From contig JAQGBZ010000021.1 of the NCBI GenBank assembly GCA_034687125.1, positions 124,001 to 188,000 on the forward strand: a stretch of 64,000 nt of DNA, given 5' to 3'. The notes below the pieces were generated by a model that searched no databases, had not been told where the DNA came from, and worked only from the letters and a program-made list of their open reading frames with translations. Position numbers and translations under genes: made by a program. The DNA is from Neelides folsomi. Taxonomy: Eukaryota; Arthropoda; Collembola; Neelipleona; Neelidae. This document shows, piece by piece, positions 24,001 to 39,000 of the stretch (its first letter is position 1; each line of letters starts with the position of its first letter).

Positions 24001-27000
24001 TCACACATTTTAGGGCAATTCCAGACGCTTCGCAATTATTTTTTTAGATTAAAAGATGAAATCTCTTGTGTAAGTGCAAAGGAATAAAAAAAACCATATT
24101 ATTTTCTCTCAGTTTTATGCACACAATGTCATTTCAATTTTCTTTGTAATGTAGCAGGTTAAATAAAATAAAAAATCAGGATGAAAAAATATAAAAGAAA
24201 AGGATAAAAAAATGAACAATGGAAAAAATTAATTCGAACTTCTTATATTATAAAACTAAATAGGTATGTAGTAAAATGTGGGAAATGTATGTAAATATTA
24301 TAAAAAGCAAAATTTATAAAAGGTTTTAGTGGTAAATGCTCCACAGCTGAAGGAAAATCAAAAGAGACATTTTTAAGTAGGAGTGATATTTTAGATAAAT
24401 AGAAGATGTATGTATTTGTATATGGGAATGAGTTATGTGAGGAGGAAGCATTGAGAAAGTTGGGTAGGATGGAGAGACTCATTTTCCCAATTTGGAACAT
24501 CGTAGATTTGAAATGGGAGCCATTGGTGGTTCGGAAATTCATAAACATAAGAATTTATTAGCCAAGGCTAATGGCACCTTGGCTCCACAAAATGTCCAAG
24601 GGAGTTGAGAGGTTTAGACGGGAAAGAACATGTGGAATTCTGTTTCATCTCCTTTTACATCTCCTTCTGTATTGAACTAAAATTCCTTTCAACAACTATT
24701 TGACACGAAAACTAATTCACATATCATAAACCTTGTTATTCCCGCAAATAAAAACTAATTTGAATACTTTAATGCAATTCAACTCTATAATACTAACATT
24801 AAGTATTATTTTTATATTTGGTTTATTTCCTGATTTATCATTTACTATATAAGTAATATCATAATATGGAATACATGCAATCATAATATTGTATTTAGCT
24901 AAATGGAGAGTACATAACTATTAAATGTTATTTGTTTTATTTATATTAAATTGTAAGGTATTCAATTTAAGAAGATAAAAACCATTTGGTATTTACATCA
25001 TTTGCATTTGATGTTGAAAGAGTAAAAGAATGGGAGTTGAATAAAATATGAGATTTTGTATTGTATCGGTTGAAGAAGGCGAAGTTGTAATTTCTCACGT
25101 ACCTTGGGACTCGTGAATGAAATATGGAGGATGTAGTGAGTGGCTCTCCGTGTTCCACGTACCTTGTTGGGGAGAAATCATGTAAAATACTATCGATCCC
25201 TACCTGCTCCCATTTTTACCCAAATCCGGCCGCAGTGGGAGAAAGGAAGGAATAGAATGGCGAATTACAAATAGACAGGGAGAGATATCAACCCACTCCC
25301 CAACACTCCTTCTCAAAATCCACAAAATTATATTAACTCCAAAGGAAATCCTCACACACGAGTCTCTCTTTTCAAGAATACGCCAAATACTATGAACTAT
25401 TACTACATGTATCCTGTCCAAACCATGTTGGATATTTCGCCAAATCCTTTCACAAAAACTTTTTTTCAAGGACGGAATTATATTTTGAAGATTTGAAGAA
25501 AATATTCTTTTACTTTGATGCTTGAAATATGCCACCAAAATAAAATGCATAAAATATGTTCCTTCACAAGTAATAGTAACATTATATTTATCTTCCATCT
25601 TCATCCATCTCCCGAGTCTCATGAGATCACAATGCCAAGTCGGTGACAATGAGAAAAATGTGTAGATGAAGTGGAAAGGCGTTGATGAAAATTTGCCAAT
25701 TTCCTTTTCTTTACCTTTAGAAGCCAGGTAAAGGGAATTGGTTATTTGGGAAATTGCGGATTGTGTGCAATTCCACTTTGGTCATCATCTCTCGAGAATT
25801 CTCCTTTTCGGTAGAGATAATGAGTTTTTAATTGAGGAGTCCAAGGAAGAAAAGGAGGACGGGGAGTGCCAACTGGGCATTTTTGGATCATGGGGGGATT
25901 TGTGTGACTTACGACTCCGCTTCCCAAGTTTTTGACAATGCAGGGCAGATTGGCCGTGCTCCCAATTTGCGCCTTCACAACTGTCGAGTTCTCTGTGGCA
26001 AAAGAGGCTTCTGACTTGTCAGGCGGACGTGAGACGCCGCCGTTACTTCCGCTCCCTTCTTTGTTGCTCCCACTCCGACGAACTCGCTCGCCCTCAACCA
26101 CTCGACCTACAAGGAAGAAAAAAATGAATTAAGCCTCCAAACACCAAAAACTCATCTTCAGACTTTCTCTCTTATAAAAAATGACTTTTCCATCACTCTA
26201 TTACATCAACTAACTATTACACTTACACTCATTAACTATAGATTATAAACTCATTTAACAACACAACAACATAAGAAACCAAGACCAAGATTTTGATACG
26301 CATATAGTGTACCATACATTCTGCACTTAAAGTAGTATTACATTGTTAAAAACATCGTAGTAAACATTGTTATATACATAGCATTATCATAATCCATTTT
26401 CATTTCTTTCATATTTTTATCTCACGGAAGTAAAGAGAGATATAGGGAAGGAATGTGACGTGTTATAAGGGTTTAACTACCGTTCGATAAATAAACCCTT
26501 TCTCTCATCATACAATACGGTGGGTTCATAATGGCACAGTCTTGAGAGGCATATTTATCTTTCATTCCTTTTTTTTATATTTTGATTCATTTCTGACACA
26601 CTTCTGCTCTCCAGCTTTCCTTAATCTATAGGCAAGTTTCTCCATCATTCTTAACTTTTTCTCATATAAATATAAAACCATCATTTGTTAGCACTTTCTA
26701 ATATCCTCACTTTTCTCTCTCTATTACAGATATTCCTATTTCGTATCTGAGTAAGCCAAATAATTCCTATATGAAATATAAGTAGTATATGTAAGTTTGA
26801 TGCGTCGTACGCGTCCTTTCCGCCCATAATAATATCAATGTATCATGAATAACAAAGCCAAGTTCTCACATAAATCAATATTTAATTCAATGGCTACGCA
26901 TTCAAGACATCCCAAATAAAAGTAAAATGAAGGAGATTTGAGATTGACTTCACAACCTGTCACTCAGGATATTGATATTGAAATGTAGTTAAAATAAAAG

Positions 27001-30000
27001 TGTAATTGAAGGAACAACTTTGTGTTTGATTCATAGAACCCGGGTTTCACTTAAATGCTCATAAAACTTGACCCATAAATATAGGCATGGTCCGTAAAGG
27101 CCCCAAGACTCACAATTTAGGATGATCCCAAAAGGGAGGCAAGGGAATAAAATTTCTCCTATAAATTTTAAAAGGACCTTATTGCGGATTCCCAAAATAC
27201 TTTTTCTTCATCCAAGTTCTCCTGAGCTGGTGAGGGACGTCGTGTATGTGTGCATTTAAAGAAGGATGGAAAAAAGGCGAGGGATTGGAAAGTGGTCCAT
27301 TTGAGCCGTCCGTACACGGACGTTTGCCTTCACATTCCTCCAAGAACAATACAATAAATACATTTTAATGCCCATCTAATGGAAAGGAACATTTTGTATG
27401 GAGTTTTCAAATCCAGCTCCTCACATTCTTCACCTGCCAAATGGCTTAATAGCCCATTACATCTTCACGACATTTCCCGATATGAAAAACATTCTGTTTT
27501 CCTCTACTCAACCACCCATGTAAAAACCAAGATTTGAATCCTATTTATACACAGAGAACCAAACCCATACAACACGACTTTGTACTCCGAACTTTAATAT
27601 CCATACGTACATACTGTATGTATGTTATAAAACGTAACATGAATTATGATCACCACATGGCATACATAAGTATTTAGTAAATGAAAAACGTCGTGCCAAT
27701 AATAAATCTCTTAATCTCTCCCAAGATTCAAATGCACAAAATTTCTATTTCACCAATTTGCGAAATTTTGGCATAAAATTGCACTTAATTGGGGGCATGA
27801 TTCGCATCTTGGTTATATTACATTTTGACATTTAATGTCCGCAATGAGCATAAATCACTACAATTTCTTCCCAAATGTTCAAAGGCTAAATGTAAGTGTT
27901 AATTTTTACGTCGTAGGAAAAAAATGATTTGATGGGTGTGTATTTCAACTTGCCTAATGGTTTCCTTTTACTCTCCACGTTCTGACCTCGGAAATGGAAA
28001 TCGTAAAGTTCTTTGTCACTGATATTTTATCCGTTGTAAGCTGAACTCTATCTAAGATAAGTTGAAGTTGAACGGACCTATATAATCTGAAGGAGTTGAA
28101 TGTGGGAAAGGGAAGTGGCGGGAATTTATTTTTAAGGAAGCTCAACATCCAAAAGTGATGTGTGAGGGGAAGCATTAAAGGATTGGGCGGTGGCGGAATT
28201 GGGCCTTGAGACACATTACATGTTAATAGAAGGGAGATGTGGCGGGGATTGATGGCTCCCTTCCTCACTTCCACTCTCATTTGGCAAGGAGGTAATGAGG
28301 AAGTAAATTCTTAAGAAGGAGGGCCCCAACGACCTCCACAGATTCCAATACCGAGGTGCCCGGGTTTCCCCGACTTATCCAACACCGAAAACTCGCAAAT
28401 GTCCCATAATGACAGTCTTGGGAGTCTCCGACCACCGTAAAAGAACAAGATAAATGGTTCGAATGAAGGGGAACATCCCTTGGCCCATCCAATTCCAAAT
28501 CTCCGCACAACTTTCTCTTAAATATCCTAACTATACTTTTAAACAATATTTTATTTTAAAAGTTTCATTGTGAGCAAAAATTTTTAAATAACATGTAAAA
28601 ATTGATAAAACATTAAAGGATTTTAGGAATTAATGGAAGTTTCAAAATACAGATATTTGATATCAATTTATTAAGCTGAGTTTGGAAAAATAATCTGATT
28701 AAGTTTACCTGACGGGATTTAGTTACTTATCATTTTATTTTCTGTTCCAATCACGTTAGATTATGATAGATAATGAGAATGGACATCAAAAGGCTTTCGA
28801 CCCTTTTTCATTAAAAGATGAAAGGAAGTGAAAGTGATCGTCATTCTCACCTCAAAAACCATCAAAAGAATGCAAGGGGAGAAAAAAGCTCATTCTGACT
28901 CTTGTTAGTTTCTACACATTAAAGGTCGTATTGGAGGAAAAAAGAGCTTTTTTCTCTCCCTGCCTTCCCTACATACCATTGTCATCATTGATCGTCTCCA
29001 CATGGCATTTCTCACCAGGGTTGTGAAGCCGAAATATCCGAATCGAGCTTTCATTCTTTTTATATACAAACCTACCTATGAGCAGTTATATGATCCACAT
29101 ACAAAGAACTTATTTCTTCCACTCAAGGCAGAAGCCCAAAAGCTTATCATAAGGCTCTCCTTACAACATGGAAAAATGATTGAAGGAGTTTCTTTTAATA
29201 CGAAAGTAGTCATAAATATGTAAATGATCCTTTTTTAAATTAAAGAGGAGAGAAGGAGGGGAAAACGGTTTATTTTATGAACTCCCTTGGGGAATTGAAA
29301 CTTCCCAACCCGCCGTCGGCAACTTTCCCTCCGCCAACTATCCGCTTTAGGTCATTTTTATGAGTGTGGAGGAAGAAAAGCGGAGGTTCATCCTTCATCC
29401 AATATCTGTCAAATTCATCACTTTTTTCTAAGAAGATTTTCATCTCGCTCCCCTTCCGACGGTCACTTCCCAATCGTATGTACGAAAATGACGACCCACC
29501 CGGGGAAACTAGGCTAATGCTCCCATATATGCAAAAAAACGATAATTCCCTTCAATCTCTCGCCAAAGAAAGGGAAATTCCCTTTTTGTAATAAACCAAC
29601 CACATTTCCTTCCATAAAATGCTCCCCTTTCTTTTTTCAACAAAATATTCAATTTCAATAACCCAATTTTCATCTGATATAAAAATAATTTCCCCCGTTT
29701 TTTATACAATATTTTATTAGGAAATCCGGGATATCCGAAAATCTTAAGAATTTCCTTCATCCAATATAAAATGTTAAAAAGGAGAAAAATCGATTTTGAG
29801 TGAAAAAGTGAAACAGTAAGTCATGTGTTAGAATGAGAAAATTGGAATGAAATTGCAAAAGAATGTTTCATAGTTAAGTAATAAAAAATTAGCAGTTGGG
29901 GAAAAACAAATATGACAATTTCGGAAATGGCATGTTGAAAAGGCATTGTATCCACTTTTAATAGATTATTAAGGATAATTAAAGATGATTAAATGAAGTT

Positions 30001-33000
30001 AAATAGGAGTTTGGTTGGTTCATTTAGCCCTTTCTTTTCCTCTAGTAATTGGAGGTAGGAGGAGGGAAAGTTTTTTTGAGATTGTAGCAGGTGAGTGTGT
30101 GGGTGCGGTGGATGGGGATTTATGGAGGGTGAATAATGGGCATGGTGGTTCCATGGGGTGTCCAACCCAGTTTGTTTTATCAATTATGGCCCCAGACTCC
30201 ACAAGCTCGTCCTCCGGTCCCTCCTTAATTGCCAAATGACATGCTAAACGAATTTTGAGCCGCAGTGTACTCCCATTTAATTACTTTTTCTCCTCCTCAT
30301 GAGGGAAGATGATGAGGAAAGTCAGCGTCTCGCTTAATGACTCCCTCATCTCCCCTTCTCCATTCATTACCAACAATTCGCGGAACTCCACTGACCTACA
30401 TTTTCTTCCTTTCACTTCCAAAAAGTCTTTGTTGCCATTAAGACACTCTTTAATTAATCACACGTTCGAGATACAAAACCCATTTCTCCATCTATTTACT
30501 TATGCAATGTATCTAAAATTTACCTGGGTTTTGAACTTTATACTATTGTAACTTCATATTGTACTCTTATGTTATATTATTATATAGTAAAAACTTTATA
30601 ATAATTTAACTTCTTATTCAGTTATTTAACTTTTGCGAAAGCCGGAAGGCATCATTGGCCTATTGGCAATTTGTAAATATTTTAAATGAATATAGCATGT
30701 TAACCGTTTAAATGGATACTGCGATAATTAATATACTATATAAGGGTTCTGTAAAGGAATTATAATTATGCAATAGGTATATAGATGTATCTGTATTAAT
30801 TTTATACTACTAAATTGTCCTAATTTTTGATTTTAGCTTAGAATTTAGATGGTCCCAAGTTTTAAATTGTGAGTTGTGGGAAGTTCATTAGATATCTCGT
30901 TTCCATTTCGCCTCCTGGGCTCTACCAACCGTAGATTAGGAATAGAATTATGGAGACAGAAATTCAGAATTTGGGAAGTAGTGGGGAAATGTGTAGTGAG
31001 AAAGGTTAGAGAGAAAACCAGCTGGTTCCGACGGTAAGGAGAAGCCCAAATTATTCCGAAAGGTCCTCCGATACAAATTGTGGATTCATAAATGCGAGAG
31101 AATGGGAGAGGACGAACGGAGTGGGGCGGATTAAATCTATTATGCAAATCTACCTTCATCCCATGGTTCTATGCAGAGGCTCAGGAATTCCAAGAGGTAA
31201 ACAATTTATCCATATACCTTTGCCAAAAACTTCCTCTTATTCCTCAATATCTCCAAAACTCAAATTTTCATTCCTTACAATTGAAATATAATGAAATATC
31301 TGCACTTAATTTTAGAATACATTTTTCCTTTCTTTTTAAAAACAATTTATGTAAAATACAATGAACAAAAGCATATGAGCATCTTTTTACTATTTTTGAT
31401 ACAATGCTGATGAATTCTGCAATTTAGAATATTTTATAATTTCGACGCAATACGTAAAATATATATAAAGTTTATTAGATTAAGTTTTACAGATAATTCA
31501 CTAATTTAATTAAAGTCTAAAGAAGAAGCTGAAGAACTTATTGAATTAATAAAGATTTAATTTAAGATACAATTAAGTAGAACTAATGAGGGACGTGGAA
31601 TCCTTTTAGGAGATTAGATTGGAAAAACTCCCAAATCTTCCTAATTTAATGAAGGACGGATGAGCTGTTTCCTATCCATAAAAGCCATATACCTAACCTC
31701 TGCTTTCTCCTATGACAGGAGATTCAAGGTCTAAAGACCAAATCCTCTTTTGTTCCTTTTTATGCACAATTGCAAAAGCCACATGTGAAAAAAGATTGAA
31801 AAGATATGAATTGAATCTCTTGCGAGTTTTGCCGACATTTGTGAAAATCTCCACAATTCACATGGTGGAATTGAAAGGAATGAAGTGGTCGAGACAAAAA
31901 GGAAGATAAAACGTATTTCTCCGTGCATGAGGGAAATGGAGACGAGAGATAATTCTTTGAAATGTGCTATCGGAGGAATTTCCCTCAACTACCCGCTATT
32001 TGTTGTAGGGCCCAAGCGGAGGCTCTTGGGACTTGTAATGATTCCGAATCGTTGGAAATGAAAATATGGCTCCATTCTCCTCCAAGAGATAATTTTAATT
32101 GAGAGGATAGTTGTGGCGCAGATGGGTCCTGAAACTTTAAACTCACGACGTGATCATTCCAAGAATGCGCAACAATGGGAATTGCATTCACCACTGCGAA
32201 AAGCTCAACTTTATGAAGAGCTTTATGGATGAGGAATTATATGCAAGAACAGAAGCCCCCGAAGGAATTCTCAAGGAATCTCGGCCAAATTCTTCTGGCG
32301 CTCCCTATTAATTATTTTATTACGAATTTATTACAAGAGTGTTCGGATGAATTTTGACCTAATAATTAAATAATTATAATACTTGATAACAATTTAATTT
32401 AACACACACTACATAGATATTTTAAGATCTTCAAATTAAGTATATTATGCATTATGTATATATATATATATATATAACTATACAAGACATTCTTCTTGCC
32501 AATATTTTGACCTGGTTTGTAAATTCATAAAATATTTAAGCGAGTTGTTTTACCCTTCCTTCAATATTAATATTATTCGACGTGTAAATTGAGCTACGTA
32601 TGTATTACTTAACTGTATATTCAATTTACATTTTATTAACTTCTATACTTCCGCCATCTCAGACCTCTATCCTTCCCATGAATATTTATGTCGAGCTTCT
32701 CTGAATGATTAAAGAGAACATACATTATTCAACATAATCCCCTCTGAGATTCCTCGCTGATTAATAAGTAGGGGAAGGTATGACTGTTTTCTCCATACAT
32801 CAACCTCATTATAATATTCAATATGTCCCCAAGACGCATTGAATACAATCCTTTGTATTTATCTTATATTTATTTACATTTCCCATGCTTTCAATCCGCT
32901 TTCACTATATTTCAAAATTTGAAATGTACCATATAAAGACAGTATTATTTACTTATATATTCGACTACACTGCTACATATTCGATACATGTAAGTCAATA

Positions 33001-36000
33001 GACGGTCAAGGAACTCAAGAAACTTTGAAATCCTCATTAATGCAATGCGGAGGATCTTCAAAGGTATAAAAAATGTGAAGATGATTTGCCATTGAATATT
33101 TTTATATTTTCTCAGCGTCAGTTTCCGCTCCTAATGAGATTCCTCCTTTGAAATCTCCTGAAGCTGATAAAAGAAGGAAATGTGTTGGTCACCTACTTGT
33201 ATAACATTTCCCATCCCTTTCATGTGCCCATATAGTCATTCACCACTGGCACTGGCGACTTGGGGATGATAAGAACACTTCGATTTTCTCAAGAGGTAAG
33301 GGGGGAAAAGTGTAAGGATTATTGGCTCCCTTTAAAGAGAATCGGAGAGAAAGGGAATTTTTGTCCAAGCACTCAATGCCAGACTTTTTCCATTTTATAT
33401 TTCCTATTACTTCCCGTTCCAATCCAGAGTCATACACAAAGTCCCAATCCAAAGTCGCCGTTTTTATATCGAGATGTGTCGGAGTGAATACTTTTTTATA
33501 GCAACTACAAACACAAACGAAAGAGAAATGCATTCTTAGAAAAGTCAATAAACTCCCTCGTACAATCTCCAGTAAGAAAGAGAGGAAAGTAAGAATGAAG
33601 AGAGTGAGAGAATAAAAGAAGAATTTGGCTCAAGTGACGTAATATCAACAAAGTCTTTCTCTATTTTTGTTATTAGTAGGCTAATGTAAAGATTCAGCCT
33701 TCTTCTGTACATCATCTTTTCTTTTCACAATCTCTCCTAAATGTACTGAAAAGAATACCATGTACATTTGAGAAGAAAAAGATCATTGAAGGAATAGTTC
33801 AGAAATTGTATTGTATTTGTTAAAAAATTATTTTTCTCCTTTTGCTCACAAAAGTTTTTATTATTGTGAGTAAGAGAAAAGAGAGAAAGAGAAAAAATTG
33901 AAAAATGTGGAAATTATGGGAAGGAATTAACAGAAGTCTACGTGAGATTTCCTCATGTTTCGACCAAATGGAGAGGAAAAAATATGCGAAGCCTCGAGTT
34001 GGAGCTCTCTTTTTTGTACATATGCGAAAGGCCCAACTTTTGATTTTCATTTCTTTTCAACTCAATTTGAGTGTGAGGGAAGTTGTGGGCATTAAGGACC
34101 TCTGCTGTCCTAATAAAGAAAAGGGAATCCACTTTACAAACTTTCTTTATATTTATTAGACCCTCTCCCATGCTTCATCTCCTCCCGACGAAGGTTACAA
34201 AGGTAAAAGTTGGCCAACTTCACACTCACGCGAAAGAACGATGAGGAGAAATTAATTATGAAACCGCTCTTACGCTTCCCTATACGCCCCTCACTCACAA
34301 ATTTAACATTTACATAATACGATGGATTTTAAATTCATTTGAGCCAGCAATATAAATTTAGAAAAATACAATAAATTATTTTGATACATCGATATAAACA
34401 TATTAAACCTTGACCTAAAACGAATACAAAATATTTTATCGTCAACTTTAACTTTTAAAAATTAAAGCCGACATGCTTATATTAAAATAAATTATTAAAA
34501 TTTTGTACAAATTTTAGAAAACTTAGTATAAAAAACAATATCGTATTGTGTATACATTATTTAATATACTTCAAAATTGAATAAACGCTATGCCAAAGTG
34601 ACATTGGAACATGTGTTCTTAATGTGAATTTTATAGAATGAGGAAAAGCTGAAATAAAAGGAGACAAAGGACAGTAGTGTTCAATTTTAATTAAATGTTG
34701 TAAGAAAAGATAATTAATTTATGATTAATTTGGGGAAATGAAGGAAAGATGTGGGTTGTTTATGAAATGTAATTTAGGAAAGAAAACAAAAGGTCCGACT
34801 AACTTACTTTCATACACTCCCAAATAATAAGACAAGACAGTGTTTAGAGCCGTTGAGATAACATGAGCTAAACCCCAACAGGAATCGTATAACAAACACA
34901 TTCAGAGCGTTTAGAATAAAGAGTGTGTACAAAAGGGAGATCCGTCTTTGTTTTACAAAGTGATTGTTTGGGAAAAGGAGAATGATGGAAGACCCGTAAT
35001 CTCTGATCCATTTAAACCAACTTTGGTTTAATAAAGCAATTTAAAGGGAGAAAATTGGAAACTTTCTCGAGAAGAGCGTATATAAAAAGAGTCAACTTTG
35101 GGTCTTTTTTTAAAAAAAAACTCTTTTTAAGGGAGAAGAAGGTTGAAAGTGAAGAATCTCCAAGTCCCAAACTTGTCAATCGGCCTAGATTGGAAAAGAA
35201 GATCTTGAGATGAAACTTTGGTCCGCCTCGAAGGTTCCCTCAGGTTCCTTTTCACCTTCCAACTCTAAATTGTCTTTTATCTTATCCATGTAACCTACTT
35301 TTCCCATCATATATTCCCGAATCGGGAGAGAATTTAAAACCCAAGTCGCATCTCTTCAATGTTGACTCAATTCAAACATTTGACTATATTATTCCCCTAC
35401 CTCTCACAGAGGTCAAAGAAAGAGAAACTCTTTTCATTCCCCTTTTATAGGAAAAGAACCAAAGAACTATTGGACTTATTCGAGGAACAAAATGCAAACA
35501 AAGCTCCAATTTGAAATTCAACTCAATATTTTAAGGAACCCCTTGATAAATTGGACAATAACCAACGGCGTTATTTTAAACTATCATTATTATAAATACA
35601 TAATATTATTTAAATTTTAAATATTTTTATATAAACTTCTATTGTTATATTGGAATTTATGTACAATGAGGGAATAATTATTCAAAATTAAATTTGAACC
35701 CGAAGGAAATTAATTAATTCAATAGGAATTATCATTAAAATGAGTGGTCATTGGTTTCTTTTATCTTTCAACTTCCTTTGGAAGAGGATGAGGAATGGGA
35801 TGAAAATGGATGGCGGTTATTAGGGCATATTTTTTGAGTGGAGAGAAGGAAAGACTGCCGAGGGAGTCATGAAATTATGCAAACAACTCTCGCCAATTCC
35901 TTGTTAACCCTCCGGAATAAATGAATCCTTTTTTTTCACTCCTGCCCTCCAAAACCTGATTGAAGAAGAAAGATAAACATGGGGAAGAAAATGAGCCAAT

Positions 36001-39000
36001 TTTTGAACCCCGGGAGATCATCTTCTCAACACCATTCGAGACAAGAAGCGGGAATGAAGGGCCGTTAAAAAAACGACCAACTCCCACTGTTTATTCATTC
36101 AAAACCCCTCGGAGTTCCACCGGGGAGAAAACGTGTAATTTTGTTTAATCACTCAAGACGGAGGTTTGAACTGAGATTCATTAGCACTTCACTTTCACTA
36201 TGATGATGACGATGAGAAGGAAAAGGAATTCCTTATGATTATGACTATATTATATTTAACTATGGTATATCTTATATGTTTACTTCTTCTACGCCTCCAT
36301 CTCCTGTTAATCACTATGGCCCATGTCGTAATAAAAACACGCACGTACATGAAATTGTAAATGTAATGCATTATCCTTTACACATACTGTGAGCTAAGAC
36401 ACTATCTCCCAATACACGCAATGTGTGTGAGAGAGATCGACTTATAAAATAGCGTTTGAGTTGGTAAAAAGGCATATTAAAATGAAAGGAAGGAAGGGGA
36501 AATTGGATCGATTTTCAAATGGGGAATATCTTCTCAGTTCTTACATATATTGACCACTAGGTTTAAGACTGGGAGTGAAGCTCATTATGCTTCAAAGAAC
36601 CCATCTCAACTCTCTAGAATTGAACCTCACAAGCTTACTTTATAAGTTAAAGAAATACTCTCCCTTCATTCACATGAATCTTCTCAAGATTAAAATTGCT
36701 ATTTTATGAATAGCTACTAATGTATACACATTAAAACACTAAATATCATTTTAATTTCATATTTTCATCTTTGAATATAAACATAATATCTCTCATACAT
36801 TATTATGGGAAATTGTTCCTTATATTATAATAATTATTATTTCGAACAATTTATTATTAATTTTAGTAAATTAAAAAGATTTAACATTGTAATTTAAAAG
36901 AAATTTCTCCAAAAGTAAATTTAAGAATTTTTGACTTTAACTCTGATTTTTGGTAAATTGAGATTTAACAATTTTGAGATTGAAGTGAAAACTTTGTTTC
37001 CTTTAGGTCTATGAGAATGTAAAGTGAAAACTTTTTGAAGTAAACTGGTCTGGGGGTTGGATGGGGTGTTTAGAAAACGTGATGTGAGTAGAATTGTGGG
37101 TAGGGTAAATGAGTCTCTCAATTTTATCCAGAGGACCACAATAAAACCCGCCTCTTCACTCTCCAAACTTTTCCTCCCTTTCTATTTTTCTTTCTCGTGG
37201 ACAATTTGGAATGAGGGAAATAGAAAATAGTGATTGAAGGGATCTCTACAACCTCCCCCTTCTCCAATCCTGATTTCCTTCCCGCACTTTCCTCAACCAA
37301 CGGTCCAGAATTCCTAAAATTCTCCCCTGACCTCCATTCAATCTCATTATCCATAAGACACATTTGTTCGTAAATAAGCGGGTGGGAGGTTTTGGTCCTT
37401 GAGGATCCTAGGGACCAACGCGCACTCCATTTCCCTCATCTTCTCCATTGAGTGGGTCTATAGGAGATTTGCAAGTCTCCAAATTCCGACCTTTATAAAT
37501 GAGAGGAAATTCGGGGAATTCTCCAAAACTTCACCCGATTCATACCTCAAGTCATATTCTAAAGATCCTCTTGAGCCCCTTCAACCGCTTCTTGCAAATT
37601 GCCTATATCTTCCCCCTTATATAAATCTCTAAATTCAGAGAGCATGCTTTGAATTTGTGTTCGTACAACAATCATCTCACTACCAAAACGAATCCTTTCT
37701 CATGATGTATTAATGTAATAAAATATTTGAAAATTCAAGTTAGTATAACTTGTAGAATATCATTTTCTTTCTTACTATTTAAAGTTTCTCATTATTTTTT
37801 TATACCTTTATTATAAATATTTTATCCAATTTATATTTAATAGTTATGTTTGAATTATGGTGTCTCTAACTTTAAGATTACTGTAGGTACTTAAAATACC
37901 TATGTATATAAATGGGCAAATAAATAAAAATATGTTATATTTTTAAAGTTATATTATTTATTATTTCAATCTAAGTTTTAAAATGTATGAGATCAATGTA
38001 TAAAATATCTCCCTCCTCGTTTGTCTCCAAAATTGTGAAGAAAGTGAAGAGTTATTTGGACAGAACACATTGGGAATGTGACATGAAGTTTTGGCGAATA
38101 TGTATTTTCCTCACACAGCCTTCCTCTTTTATGGCTCCTCATAATACGTCCCCGACGTGTCTCCAAAAGAAAATTCGCATTTCTTGGAAAAGGGAATCAG
38201 AGATATGATGATCTTTGCTCCTACACACCAAAATCCCACATCCTAATCTTCTTTTCTCCCCTCCCCACATTTCCTTTAACTTCCTCAATAATCCAGTTTT
38301 TTAAAAGGTGAGTTGATAAGTTACGACTTTCAATTTAATTTCAACCATCTTTAACATTCTACACGAAAATTGAAAAGTTTGAATTTTGTTTACCCAATCC
38401 ACCTCCATGACCTAAAAATTTCTTCAACATTTTGCACTCATCTTTCTAATGGCTCAGAGCTACTTCTGAGCCTCAAGAAAATCCCCTGTTTTTCATTTTT
38501 AACAAAAATGTATTGCATTATTTTTCAATAGGCTTAACTTGCGGAAACCATTATTTTATTAAATTTTAATGTCATATCAAATAATTTAATTCTATTTAAA
38601 AATATTTTGTAACAAATATTTTATTCAAATAGTGTAATAGAGTGCTTTGTTTTTATATTTTTTGTTTATCAGAATTCAAATCAACTCAATCATTTAATGA
38701 TTTCCTAATCCACCGTGAGAATATTTGTAATAATGTAAAAATTCGAATAAAAGTTCTTAACGAGTAGCAAAAGTTATGAAAAAAGTATTAAAAGTGGAAT
38801 TATGATTTGAGTCATGAATTGAAAGTTTGTTGGCTTTGGTAACTTTCCTAAGAGCTGGCTCACTTCAGCTCATCCATATTATTGAAGGAGGGTAAAATAG
38901 AGGAATCGATCTCACGAACCTTCAAACTGAATTTTTCCATTAAGGACACTTCTACAAATCCCAAAAGGAGAACTGGAACTGAAACTTTCCCAGACAATTT

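Noticed and set aside
25200-25649. 149-codon open frame on the minus strand near dpr exon 2
   Set aside because: It is the longest simple frame in the introns, but it has no Ig features, no family motif, and does not splice in phase to neighbouring dpr exons.
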